This document shows positions 26,683-35,243 of a stretch of DNA of 64,000 bases, one piece after another. The translations under genes were made by a program, and so were the position numbers. Numbering within the stretch: position 1 is the stretch's first letter; every line of letters starts with the position of its first letter. The DNA comes from Thiolinea disciformis DSM 14473 (GTDB taxonomy: Bacteria; Pseudomonadota; Gammaproteobacteria; Thiotrichales; Thiotrichaceae). The notes below the pieces were generated by a model. It saw nothing but the letters and a program-made list of their open reading frames with translations. It ran no database searches and was not told the origin of the DNA. The DNA lies in NCBI RefSeq assembly GCF_000371925.1, contig NZ_AQVE01000010.1, forward strand, positions 59,319 to 123,318, in the 5' to 3' direction.

Positions 26683-27624
26683 ATGGCACTACATCACAAG
26701 GAATATAAGGATTATTACAGTATTTTAGGCGTCAGTCGCACGGCAGATCTTACGACTATTCGCCAAGCTTACCGGCGTTTAGCACGTAAATACCACCCTG
26801 ATGTAAGCCAAGAACAAAATGCTGAAGAACGCTTTAAGGCGGTCAATGAGGCTTATGATGTCTTAGGCTCACCTGATAAGCGTGTGCTCTATGACGCTAA
26901 AAAACCTGAGCCGCCTAGAGAATCACGTTCTCCACGCAGTAGCAGCACTTATTCCGCTCCAAAAACCAATCCGCAGCCCAAACGCGACCGCCCAGATGTG
27001 GCGTTTTTTGAAGATATCAATCGAAATACCGCTGCACATGTTCCTGAAAGCAATGGGTTTGGCAGTTTTTTAGGCAGTATTTTCTCGCGTAAAAATAAAC
27101 CCAATCCTGCTAGCCAAGCGCAAATTGCCTCACCAGAAACGGTGGTAGAATTGCATATTGAAGAAACATTCAGTGATACAATTAAATCGGTAACCACTCC
27201 AGCGGGTAAGGCTATTCAAATTCGCGTACCGAAAGGTGCAACGGACGGCAAAAAATTACGCTTACCCGGGCATGGAGCCAAAGGCCAAGACTTGATGCTG
27301 ACGCTGCGGGTGCTACCGCATGAGCACTATCAATTTAAAGGGGCGGATATTTATCGTGATTTGCCGATCACACCATGGGAAGCAGCCTTAGGTGCGACGA
27401 TTTCTATTCCGACCCCACAAGGGCCTGTAAAATTAAAAGTTGCACCCAGTAGCCAAAATGGCTCGAAACTACGTTTAGCGGGCAAAGGTTTACAACTGGA
27501 TCAGATGCAGGGTGATATGTATGTCACCTTGGTTATTCACACCCCGCCCGCCTATAGTGAAATTCAGCGCGATTTTTATCAACGTATGCAACAATTATTT
27601 AGTTGGAATCCACGTAAGCATTAA
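26683..27624 (+). CDS. cbpA: CbpA-type DnaJ co-chaperone
   Basis: A 313-residue class B J-protein. The J domain (residues 8-70) carries DYYSILGV and the essential HPD in RKYHPDVS. A Ser/Pro/Asn-rich linker (about 75-145) replaces the Gly/Phe region and there is no Cys-rich zinc domain. Two beta-sandwich C-terminal domains follow (GKAIQIRVPKGATDGKKLRLPGHG and TPQGPVKLKVAPSSQNGSKLRL). It stimulates DnaK ATPase and may bind curved DNA like E. coli CbpA. No cbpM modulator is adjacent. Confidence 0.88.
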   Translation: MALHHKEYKDYYSILGVSRTADLTTIRQAYRRLARKYHPDVSQEQNAEERFKAVNEAYDVLGSPDKRVLYDAKKPEPPRESRSPRSSSTYSAPKTNPQPKRDRPDVAFFEDINRNTAAHVPESNGFGSFLGSIFSRKNKPNPASQAQIASPETVVELHIEETFSDTIKSVTTPAGKAIQIRVPKGATDGKKLRLPGHGAKGQDLMLTLRVLPHEHYQFKGADIYRDLPITPWEAALGATISIPTPQGPVKLKVAPSSQNGSKLRLAGKGLQLDQMQGDMYVTLVIHTPPAYSEIQRDFYQRMQQLFSWNPRKH

Positions 27625-27782
27625 ATTTTAATCACGACTCATTTATAATTAGTTGTTTTTTTGGCACAATAGACCACATAGTGGTATTTTCAATACACAA
27701 AATACACGCAGAGTAAGTGCTGCTCGCACCGAAAAGATATATAACAACTTATCGTATTGATCTTTTGGGATAACTCTAAACA

Positions 27783-28910
27783 ATGGCCCTCCAAATATTG
27801 AAACATGGTTTTATGACTGTTGCACTAATGATAAGCCTACAAGGCTGCGTTGCTGCCGGTGTCTTGCCAAGTCACGTGGAGGGACAGGCTTTGCCGTCCT
27901 TATCGCCAATGCTAGAGCGAGTCACCCCTGCTGTAGTCAATATCACCACAGAGGGACGTCAAAAACTCGATGACTCACTGATAAATGATCCATTTTTTAG
28001 GCGATTTTTTGGAGAAACCCAAACCGATCGAAAAATTGATGGAACAGCCTCGGGCGTTATTATTCATGCACAACTAGGCCATATTCTAACCAACTACCAT
28101 GTTTTGGAAGGTGCAGAACGCATTATTGTCACCTTAAACGATGGTCGCCAGTTTGAAGCCACCATTATTGGTGCTGACCCCAAAGTTGATTTAGCGGTAA
28201 TTGCTATTTCAGCCAATCGTCTAACAGCAGTGCGTTTTGGTGATTCTGATCGCCTGAAAGTAGGCGACTTCGTCGTAGCGATTGGCAATCCCTATGGCAT
28301 AGGTCAATCCGTCACCTCAGGCATTATCAGTGCCTTACACCGCAATCCGGGCATTGGTGAATACGAAAACTTTATTCAAACCGATGCCTCCATCAATTTG
28401 GGTAATTCTGGCGGTGCTTTAATCAATTTGCGGGGTGAGTTGATTGGCATTAACACGGCTATCCTAGGCGGACAAAGCGGTGGCAATATTGGCATTGGTT
28501 TTGCCATTCCGGTCAATACGGCAGCGGGCATTATCGATCAAATCATTCGCTTTGGACAAGTTGAGCGCGGTCTTTTAGGCATCGAAGTCGGCAATGTTGA
28601 CTCGCAAACCGCTACCGCTTCTAATCTCCCGAACAATCGGGGTGCGATTATTGAGCGTGTATTTCCCGGCTCTCCGGCGGACAAGGCCGGCTTGGAAGCA
28701 GGCGACATTGTGCTTAACATCAATCAATCGCAAATTAACGGCGCTAGTGATGTCAAGAGCATTATTGGTTCAATTCGGGCAGGCACTCGCTTAGATATTG
28801 TGTACTTGCGCTCTGGCAAAACCTTTAAAGCCTCTGCTACCATTCAGGCCGCCCGTGGTGCGGCTGGTACTACTACGCCAGAACGTCCGCCAATTTGGGA
28901 AGCTGAATAA
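27783..28910 (+). CDS. Deg/HtrA-type serine protease with one PDZ domain, probable lipoprotein
   Basis: A 375-residue envelope protease. The catalytic triad is His106 (NYHVLEG), Asp136 (VDLAVI) and Ser209 (GNSGGAL), all intact. One PDZ domain follows (about 262-352; RGAIIERVFPGSPADKAGLEAGDIVL). The single PDZ and short regulatory insert resemble DegS, which cleaves RseA, more than DegP/DegQ. The N terminus has ISLQGC at Cys22, a plausible lipobox, so it may be lipid-anchored instead of membrane-anchored like DegS. It is followed by a candidate small RNA. Confidence 0.88.
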   Translation: MALQILKHGFMTVALMISLQGCVAAGVLPSHVEGQALPSLSPMLERVTPAVVNITTEGRQKLDDSLINDPFFRRFFGETQTDRKIDGTASGVIIHAQLGHILTNYHVLEGAERIIVTLNDGRQFEATIIGADPKVDLAVIAISANRLTAVRFGDSDRLKVGDFVVAIGNPYGIGQSVTSGIISALHRNPGIGEYENFIQTDASINLGNSGGALINLRGELIGINTAILGGQSGGNIGIGFAIPVNTAAGIIDQIIRFGQVERGLLGIEVGNVDSQTATASNLPNNRGAIIERVFPGSPADKAGLEAGDIVLNINQSQINGASDVKSIIGSIRAGTRLDIVYLRSGKTFKASATIQAARGAAGTTTPERPPIWEAE

Positions 28911-28956
28911 GCGCGTGAAAAGATAGGAACTTAAAACCCTTTTGCTGTTGTATTAT

Positions 28957-28984
28957 TTGACAATAGCGTAAAAGGTGTTATAAA
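28957..28984 (+). promoter_or_regulatory. Strong predicted sigma-70 promoter for a small RNA
   Basis: TTGACA (28957-28962), a 16-base spacer and TATAAA (28979-28984). It is the best plus-strand promoter match I noted in the window, and points into a region with no long reading frame. Confidence 0.65.
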
Positions 28985-28990
28985 TGGATC

Positions 28991-29181
28991 AAGTGGTAAA
29001 GCTTGCATTCAGTTTCAAGTTTTACTGGAAAAGTTCCACGAACTATGGCGGTGTAATACTTAAACGCTAAAGCCCGGCGTTGTTACATTACCATCGTGGA
29101 TACAGGTTTGGCATCCCCAATCCAAGCCTGTTTATTAAACCCCGGCTTTTAGACCCCCTGTTTGGCCGGGGTTCTTTTTTT
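28991..29181 (+). ncRNA. Candidate structured small RNA with C-rich hairpin loops (about 190 nt)
   Basis: The 312-base gap between the Deg protease and engB holds a strong promoter, five successive hairpins and a textbook terminator. Hairpins: GTAAAGCTTG/CAAGTTTTAC (28996-29025, one G-U), TGGAA/TTCCA, AACGC/GCGTT, ACAGGTTTGG/CCAAGCCTGT (29102-29131, loop CATCCCCAAT), and the terminator stem with loop TTTTAGACCCCCTGTTT. Two loops thus expose CCCC or CCCCC. C-rich loops in other bacterial sRNAs pair with G-rich ribosome-binding sites. It is not 6S RNA, tmRNA, 4.5S RNA or RNase P RNA. An overlapping 28-codon ATG frame exists (28984-29070), but the structure argues for a noncoding role. Confidence 0.6.
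29138..29181 (+). terminator. Rho-independent terminator of the candidate small RNA
   Basis: AACCCCGGC (29138-29146) pairs with GCCGGGGTT (29165-29173), followed by C and a run of seven T. The 18-nt loop contains CCCCC. Confidence 0.9.
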
Positions 29182-29222
29182 ATAGAACCACTATAAACAG
29201 CTCCAAATGAATCTTTCCTGAA

Positions 29223-29831
29223 TTACTCTTTTTCTGCTTGCCCAAGCCAGCGCTCCAAAACAGCCCATATGTCCTCCAAGCCCTGCCCTGTTTCAGCAGA
29301 AAACAGTTGTACAGTCACTTGCTCCCCGTGCTGCTTCAGATCTTTGCGCACTTGCAGTAAAGTATTACCTGCTGCGCCACGGCTAATTTTATCGGTTTTG
29401 TTTAAAAGCACATGGACTGCCAGCTGGCGATACGCTGCCCAATTCAATAAAATTGAATCAAATTCAGTCAAAGGATGACGAATATCCATGACTAATATTA
29501 AACCTTTCAAACTTGAGCGCGTGCTAAGATATGCCTCGATAAATTGTTGCCATTGCATTTTGACATTGAGCGGAACCTTGGCATATCCATATCCCGGTAA
29601 ATCCACCAAATAGTTAGCATCGGGTAACGCGAAGAAATTGATCAATTGAGTACGTCCCGGCGTTTTACTGGTTCGTGCCAATGATTTTTGTGAGCAAACT
29701 TTATTGATGGTACTGGACTTACCTGAATTAGAGCGTCCTGCAAAAGCCACCTCAATACCACTTTCCGGCGGTAACGAAGAGCTTCCAGCAGCACTGCGAG
29801 CAAAGGTGGCTTGTTGAAAGTAATGATTCAT
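29223..29831 (-). CDS. engB: Ribosome biogenesis GTPase EngB/YihA/YsxC
   Basis: A 202-residue TrmE-Era-EngA-EngB-Septin-like GTPase. G1 is GRSNSGKSS, the switch region is TSKTPGRTQLINFF, G3 is DLPGYGYAKV and G4 is NKTDK. It acts in 50S assembly and is essential in many bacteria. Its neighbour on the divergent side is cytochrome c4, the same pairing seen in Pseudomonas and other gammaproteobacteria. Length is normal (E. coli YihA 210). Confidence 0.96.
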   Translation of the reverse strand: MNHYFQQATFARSAAGSSSLPPESGIEVAFAGRSNSGKSSTINKVCSQKSLARTSKTPGRTQLINFFALPDANYLVDLPGYGYAKVPLNVKMQWQQFIEAYLSTRSSLKGLILVMDIRHPLTEFDSILLNWAAYRQLAVHVLLNKTDKISRGAAGNTLLQVRKDLKQHGEQVTVQLFSAETGQGLEDIWAVLERWLGQAEKE

Positions 29832-29978
29832 AAAGTAGCGTTCTCTAATGTTTTTTTGCGGACGGATGAACGGATATGATATACAATCCAGCCAATTTTG
29901 GAGCGTAACGGGCGGTCATCCCCTCGGGCAAGCAAATATGCAGCTTTCTTAGTAGATGTTTTTTGGGAGCACCTTTAG

Positions 29979-30602
29979 ATGAAAAAGACACTGATCATGG
30001 CACTAGCCGTCATGACATTTGGATCCTCTGCTGTTTGGGCGGCTGATGTGGAAATAAAAGGAGATGCCGCTGCTGGCAAAACCAAATCAGCAACCTGTGC
30101 AGCCTGTCACGGCGCAGATGGTAACAGCACTAACCCAGAATGGCCAAAGCTTGCTGGGCAAAATGCGCAATATTTGTTTAAACAACTAATGGACTTCAAA
30201 GCCCAAAAACGTGTTAATGCTTCCATGGCACCGATGGTTGCGCCACTTAATCCACAAGATATGGCGGATTTGGCTGCTTATTTTTCAACCCAAAAAGCGG
30301 CGCCCGGCAAAGCTGATCAAACTAAAGCACAATTGGGTAGCCTTGTTTTCAAAGGTGGAAACACTGCAACAGGCGTTGCTGCCTGTGCTTCTTGCCACAG
30401 CCCAACCGGTTTAGGCAATCCAGCTGCTAATTTCCCTGCGCTAAGCGGTCAACACGTTGCTTACACTAAGATTCAATTACAAGCCTTCCGTCAAGGGGCT
30501 CGCAATAATGATGCTGGCAAAATGATGCAAAATGTCGCTAATAAAATGAGTGACGCGGAAATGGATGCAGTTGCTGAATATATCTCAGGTTTACAACAGT
30601 AA
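29979..30602 (+). CDS. Dihaem cytochrome c4
   Basis: A 207-residue periplasmic electron carrier. The signal peptide MKKTLIMALAVMTFG ends near VWAAD. Two tandem cytochrome c domains each have one haem site, CAACH and CASCH, with distal Met ligands in the SMAPMVAPL and KMMQNVANKMSD segments. Cytochrome c4 passes electrons to terminal oxidases, often cbb3 or aa3. GGGAG precedes the ATG. A terminator follows, then the system II haem-attachment genes that would mature it. Confidence 0.95.
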   Translation: MKKTLIMALAVMTFGSSAVWAADVEIKGDAAAGKTKSATCAACHGADGNSTNPEWPKLAGQNAQYLFKQLMDFKAQKRVNASMAPMVAPLNPQDMADLAAYFSTQKAAPGKADQTKAQLGSLVFKGGNTATGVAACASCHSPTGLGNPAANFPALSGQHVAYTKIQLQAFRQGARNNDAGKMMQNVANKMSDAEMDAVAEYISGLQQ

Positions 30603-30631
30603 TTTGCGGTACATTTGCCGTATAGCGTATA

Positions 30632-30664
30632 AACAGGGGTGGCATTGTCCACCCCTTGTTTTTA
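30632..30664 (+). terminator. Terminator after cytochrome c4
   Basis: AACAGGGGTGG pairs with CCACCCCTTGTT around a CATTGT loop and is followed by TTTTT. A GTG at 30639, in frame with resB, falls inside this stem and is therefore an unlikely start. Confidence 0.8.
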
Positions 30665-30671
30665 TGATCAG

Positions 30672-32684
30672 ATGACGCGCTCACAAGACCCAAACCTCAT
30701 GATGACTAACGCACGCTCCACTAGCTCCAGATTGTTCCATTTTCTAGGCTCGATGAACCTAGCCATCACACTATTAGTATTACTAGCGATTGCCTCAGTC
30801 ATCGGCACTATTTTGCAGCAGAATAAGCCTTATACTGATTACGAAGTTAAATTTGGTTCATTTTGGTTCGAAATTTACCGAATGCTCGGCCTCTATGATG
30901 TTTATTCAGCTATTTGGTTTTTGGTTATTCTTGCGTTTCTGATTCTCTCCATTACGGTATGTGTCATTCGCTATACGCCTGGTATTTTGCGCGAGTTGCG
31001 CCATTATCGTGAATCCGCAAAAGAAAAATCCTTGTTGGCGATGAAACATCATGCGGTGCTTACGACAAATTTGCCTAATCCAGATATTCAAGCCATTGCT
31101 CAGCAAGCTTTAAAAAGTGAAAAGTTTCGTTTCCGCATTGCTAATAACGATAGCCACACTACCTTGGCAGCCATGAGTGGCGCAGGTAATCGTTGGGGCT
31201 ATTGGTTCACGCATCTGGGCATGATTGTATTACTTTTGGGAGGTTTGTTAGATAGCCGTTTGCCGTTGATGTTGGCAGAATGGCAGGGCAAGCTGAAACC
31301 GGAAACCCGTAATATTCCAGCCTCTGAAGTACCGCAAATCAGCCGTTTAGGGCCGCAAAGTTTTGCTTATCGCGGTTCAGTGGATGTGCCGGAAGGTAAA
31401 CGTGCCAATGTTATTTTTCTGAATGTGCGCGATGGGTATTTGGTACAGCGTTTACCCTTTGAAGTTGAGGTCAAAGACTTTCGTGTGGAGCATTATTCTA
31501 CTGGCCAGCCGAAATCGTTTGAAAGTGACATTGTGATTTATGATCCAGATCACAAAGAACCGATTAGTACAACTATTTCGGTCAATCATCCCATGATTTA
31601 TAAGGGCACTGCAATTTATCAGGCTAGTTTTGGTGATGGTGGCTCTGAGATCGATATGCGCCTGCGCCCCTTTAATGTGCAGTACGCTAACCAAGATGTA
31701 AAAGGCAATATTTTTCAAAACTATACGTTGAAAGCTTCTAATGCTAACTATCAAGTGGAATTAAAAGATTTTCGAATTTTCAATATTAATCCAGTTACTG
31801 ATGAAAAAGGTAAAGTGCATCAAAAAAATATGGGGCCGAGTTTAATCTTTCGTTTGCGTAATGCAGCGGGCGAGGCGATTGAATACACCAATTATATGGC
31901 CCCCGTTGAGATAGAGGGGCGTCCCTATTTTATTAGTGGCGTGCGTACTTCTCCGGCTGATCCACAACGCTTTTTACATATTCCGGCCGATAGCAACAGT
32001 AGTGTTGATCTATTTTTTAACTATCTACGCAAACTACAAGACAATGCTGCGGTACGTAAAGCCGTCACGAACATGACACAAGACTCCATGAAAGACAGTG
32101 AGCTGAGTAATCCAGCCATGCAGGAGCAAGTGATTGATTCAATGATTCGCCTGACCGAAATGTTTGCAAGCTCAGGTTTTGAAGGGATTCAACAGGATTT
32201 AGCACAACGTTTCCCGAAAGAAAAAGTAGAAGAAGCCAGTAAAGCCTTTATGAAAGTACTACAAGCAGCTTTAAGAGCTGTTTATATGGATACCTTAGCC
32301 GAACAAGGCAAAACCGAACTCACCGATAAAGACTGGTTATTTTTTGATGATAGCTTAGCAGCCATTGCTAATTTGCCTTTCTATGGTTCGCCTTGGTATG
32401 TACAAATGACGAACTTCAAACATATTCAAGCCTCAGGTTTACAAATGACGCGCTCACCTGGACAAAACATTGTCTATCTAGGGAGTATTATGCTTACTAT
32501 CGGCGTGTTCTTATTATTTTATATAGCGCGTCGACGTTTATGGATATTGATTAAGCCGCGCGACGATGGTCAAAGTGACGTGATTTTAGCGGGTACCACC
32601 AATCGTAATCAGAAAGATTTTGATCACTATTTTCAAGGTTTACAAAGCGCTTTCCAGCGCGCGCTAACAGCAAGAGGTGCATAA
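30672..32684 (+). CDS. resB: Cytochrome c biogenesis protein ResB/Ccs1
   Basis: A roughly 670-residue membrane protein of the system II haem-attachment complex. FHFLGSMNLAITLLVLLAIASVIGT is the characteristic first helix. Two further N-terminal helices, a large periplasmic domain (about 190-590) and a final helix (NIVYLGSIMLTIGVFLLFYIA) follow. ResB works with CcsA to pass haem across the membrane and attach it to apocytochromes. The N-terminal start is uncertain: ATGs at 30672, 30699 and 30702 all lack clear ribosome-binding sites. The stop overlaps the ccsA ATG (TAATG). Confidence 0.93.
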   Translation: MTRSQDPNLMMTNARSTSSRLFHFLGSMNLAITLLVLLAIASVIGTILQQNKPYTDYEVKFGSFWFEIYRMLGLYDVYSAIWFLVILAFLILSITVCVIRYTPGILRELRHYRESAKEKSLLAMKHHAVLTTNLPNPDIQAIAQQALKSEKFRFRIANNDSHTTLAAMSGAGNRWGYWFTHLGMIVLLLGGLLDSRLPLMLAEWQGKLKPETRNIPASEVPQISRLGPQSFAYRGSVDVPEGKRANVIFLNVRDGYLVQRLPFEVEVKDFRVEHYSTGQPKSFESDIVIYDPDHKEPISTTISVNHPMIYKGTAIYQASFGDGGSEIDMRLRPFNVQYANQDVKGNIFQNYTLKASNANYQVELKDFRIFNINPVTDEKGKVHQKNMGPSLIFRLRNAAGEAIEYTNYMAPVEIEGRPYFISGVRTSPADPQRFLHIPADSNSSVDLFFNYLRKLQDNAAVRKAVTNMTQDSMKDSELSNPAMQEQVIDSMIRLTEMFASSGFEGIQQDLAQRFPKEKVEEASKAFMKVLQAALRAVYMDTLAEQGKTELTDKDWLFFDDSLAAIANLPFYGSPWYVQMTNFKHIQASGLQMTRSPGQNIVYLGSIMLTIGVFLLFYIARRRLWILIKPRDDGQSDVILAGTTNRNQKDFDHYFQGLQSAFQRALTARGA

Positions 32685-33862
32685 TGTCTGTTCCACAAGA
32701 AGCGATGCAAGAATTTCTCGACAAACCGAGTTTATTGCAACGTCTAAAAACTTTTGATTGGATTTGGGCTGCCTTAGTCGTGTTAGGTGCCGCCTTTGTG
32801 TTCATGCGCTATCACACAGCGATGGATGTTTACGAGAAATCGTTTCTCGTGCTCGCTGTACCAGGCTTAGTGGGCTTAGGTTGGCATTGGCGTTCCATAG
32901 AGCCTTATACCCTCGCAGTCACCCTCATTAGCTTATTAGGCATTTGGCTTTATCACGGTGATTATGCCAATGCCGAAAAAGTATTTGGCCTAAAATATAT
33001 GTTCTCCAGCCAATCCGCTATTATGTGGATGAGTGCTTTATTCGTATTAGCCACTTTATTCTATTTCGCTGGCTTATTTGGCAATAGTGAATTTCTGGAA
33101 AAAACTGGCTCAGGCTTAACTTGGACTGCCTTAGTTATGGGACTGTCTGGTCTTATGATTCGCTGGTATGAATCGTATCTTGTGGATCCTGAATTCGGCC
33201 ATATTCCTGTTAGCAATTTATATGAAGTCTTTATTTTATTCTGTGTTATCACAGGCCTGCTTTATCTGTTTTATGAGCAACGCTATCGCAATCGTACACT
33301 AGGTGGTTTTGTTTTATTAATTATTAGTGCGGCAGTTGCCTTTTTGCTTTGGTATAGCTTTGATCGTGACGCTCACAAAATCCAACCCTTAGTTCCTGCT
33401 TTAAAAAGCTATTGGATGAAAATACACGTTCCAGCAAATTTCATCGGTTATGGCGCATTTGCTTTGGCTGCTATGGTGAGCGTGGCCTATTTAATTAAAG
33501 ATGCTGCGGTTAAGCGTGCACCCGACGGCTGGACTGCCAAACGCTTACCCTCTTTAGACATGCTCGATGATCTCACTTATAAAGCCATTGCTTTGGGATT
33601 TGCTTTCTTCACCATCGCTACGATTTTAGGTGCGATGTGGGCTGCTGAAGCTTGGGGCGGTTATTGGTCATGGGATCCTAAAGAGACATGGGCATTAATT
33701 GTGTGGTTAAATTACGCGGCTTGGTTGCATTTGCGCTTTACCAAAGGTTGGCGCGGCACCACTATGGCTTGGTGGGCAATTATTGGTTTATTTGTCACTT
33801 TATTTGCATTCTTAGGCGTCAATATGTTTTTGTCTGGCTTGCATTCTTATGGTGAACTTTAA
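32684..33862 (+). CDS. ccsA: Cytochrome c biogenesis protein CcsA/ResC
   Basis: A 392-residue polytopic haem handler. The hallmark WWD-type motif appears as WGGYWSWDPKETWALIVWL, flanked by conserved His residues in ANFIGYGAFAL (preceded by KIHVPAN) and the C-terminal HSYG. Haem is held between the WWD domain and the His ligands and presented with ResB to apocytochrome c. The one-base overlap with resB indicates coupled translation. No ccmABCDEFGH genes are in the window, so this strain seems to rely on system II. Confidence 0.95.
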   Translation: MSVPQEAMQEFLDKPSLLQRLKTFDWIWAALVVLGAAFVFMRYHTAMDVYEKSFLVLAVPGLVGLGWHWRSIEPYTLAVTLISLLGIWLYHGDYANAEKVFGLKYMFSSQSAIMWMSALFVLATLFYFAGLFGNSEFLEKTGSGLTWTALVMGLSGLMIRWYESYLVDPEFGHIPVSNLYEVFILFCVITGLLYLFYEQRYRNRTLGGFVLLIISAAVAFLLWYSFDRDAHKIQPLVPALKSYWMKIHVPANFIGYGAFALAAMVSVAYLIKDAAVKRAPDGWTAKRLPSLDMLDDLTYKAIALGFAFFTIATILGAMWAAEAWGGYWSWDPKETWALIVWLNYAAWLHLRFTKGWRGTTMAWWAIIGLFVTLFAFLGVNMFLSGLHSYGEL

Positions 33863-33924
33863 ACAAGTCCATGGGTCTCAAACAAAAGCCCCCGTAATAA
33901 TGACAATTGATGGAGACAACACGC

Positions 33925-34593
33925 ATGAAGTATGCTGTTAACGTTTTGTTAGCGACCACGCTGAGCTTAGGCCTGCTATCGGGTTGCATGGCAGAATCCA
34001 CTACCGCCACATCAACGGCTGCTGCGGCTACGACGAATTACACCAATGGCAAACAATACGCTACCTTATCCGCCTCGATTCCTACTCAAGCACCGTCTAA
34101 TCAAGTGGAGGTCACCGAAATTTTTTGGTACGGCTGCCCACATTGTTATGAACTCGAGCCTACTATCAATGAATACCTAAAAACTAAGCCTGCGAATGTT
34201 TACTTCAATCGCGTGCCTGCTACCTTAGGTGAAAAATGGACTTTCCACGCTAAGCTCTTTTATGTCGGTAAAATGTTGGATAGCGATGGTAGCAAAGGCA
34301 TTCATACTAAGATTTTCGATGCCTTACACAAGCAAGGTCGTCGGATTGATAACGATGACGCGATTAAACGTTTCTTTGAGGCTCAAGGCTTTACGGCTGC
34401 TCAAGTTGATACAGTATTGAAGTCGATGGAATTGCAGACTTCGTTAAATTATGCCAAAGAAGTCACTAATAAATCGGGTATCCAATCGGTTCCGAGTTTA
34501 ATTGTGGGCGGCAAATATTTAACAGGCCCTGCGATGATGTCAGAAGGCTCTAAGCTAATTGATGTATTGAACTACCTCGTTAATAAAAAGTAA
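33925..34593 (+). CDS. DsbA-type thiol:disulfide oxidoreductase with lipobox
   Basis: A 222-residue thioredoxin-fold protein. The active site is WYGCPHCYELEP (CPHC, as in E. coli DsbA), a helical insertion follows, and the cis-proline loop is SVPSLIVGG. The ATG at 33925 has GGAGA eight bases upstream; an upstream TTG in the same frame is less likely. The signal ends LLSGC, so it appears to be a lipoprotein rather than soluble like E. coli DsbA. Directly after resB-ccsA, it may oxidise apocytochrome or other exported cysteines. No dsbB is visible. Confidence 0.88.
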   Translation: MKYAVNVLLATTLSLGLLSGCMAESTTATSTAAAATTNYTNGKQYATLSASIPTQAPSNQVEVTEIFWYGCPHCYELEPTINEYLKTKPANVYFNRVPATLGEKWTFHAKLFYVGKMLDSDGSKGIHTKIFDALHKQGRRIDNDDAIKRFFEAQGFTAAQVDTVLKSMELQTSLNYAKEVTNKSGIQSVPSLIVGGKYLTGPAMMSEGSKLIDVLNYLVNKK

Positions 34594-34598
34594 CCCAG

Positions 34599-35243
34599 AT
34601 GCGCGCCTTATCTCCGTTAGATCGCTTACTTGCTGAAATTGATCAATCACTACGGACTGTTCACGCCGAACCGCCAACCACGGAGCGTGCCAATCCCGCT
34701 AAAGATTACTCTAATACTCAGCCTTTGAGTGAGGCGGAACGGAAATTAGCGGCGGGTTTAATGCGCGTGAATCATGCTGGCGAAATTTCAGCACAGGGCT
34801 TGTATCGCGGACAAGCCCTGACCGCTCGACTTCCTGAAGTACGTGAACAAATGGAGCGTGCTGCTGCTGAAGAAAATGACCATTTAGCGTGGTGTGAAAA
34901 GCGCTTAAATGAGCTGAATAGCCGCAAAAGTTTCCTCAATCCACTGTGGTACTGGGGTTCTTTTACGATTGGCGCTCTAGCGGGCAAAGCTGGAGATCGC
35001 TGGAGTTTAGGCTTTGTCAAAGAAACGGAAGATCAGGTAGAGAAACATCTTGATGACCACCTTCGCCGCTTGCCCAGCACTGATGTAGAAAGTCGTGTTA
35101 TTCTGGAGCAAATGCGTGAAGATGAACAGCATCATGCCCATGTCGCGCAACAAGCAGGTGCTGCTACATTGCCACTGCCAATTCGCAAAGTCCTAATGCC
35201 CCTGCTATCAAAAGTGATGACCAGTGCCAGTTTCCGCTTTTAA
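34599..35243 (+). CDS. coq7: Demethoxyubiquinone hydroxylase (Coq7/CAT5)
   Basis: A 214-residue di-iron carboxylate enzyme that hydroxylates 2-polyprenyl-3-methyl-6-methoxy-benzoquinol in ubiquinone synthesis. The ferritin-like core shows MRVNHAGEISAQGLYRGQ, AAAEENDHLAWCEKRL and the second half EQMREDEQHHAHVA, supplying the Glu/His iron ligands. Its presence instead of, or beside, UbiF agrees with many non-enteric gammaproteobacteria. It starts six bases after the dsbA-like gene, and its end overlaps lipB (convergent) by four bases. Confidence 0.94.
   Translation: MRALSPLDRLLAEIDQSLRTVHAEPPTTERANPAKDYSNTQPLSEAERKLAAGLMRVNHAGEISAQGLYRGQALTARLPEVREQMERAAAEENDHLAWCEKRLNELNSRKSFLNPLWYWGSFTIGALAGKAGDRWSLGFVKETEDQVEKHLDDHLRRLPSTDVESRVILEQMREDEQHHAHVAQQAGAATLPLPIRKVLMPLLSKVMTSASFRF

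Noticed and set aside
28984..29070. A 28-codon ATG frame inside the candidate small RNA, with AAGG upstream
   Set aside because: The ATG begins at the end of the -10 box and the same bases form a 10-bp stem (28996-29025). No recognisable protein features. Kept only as an alternative to the RNA reading.
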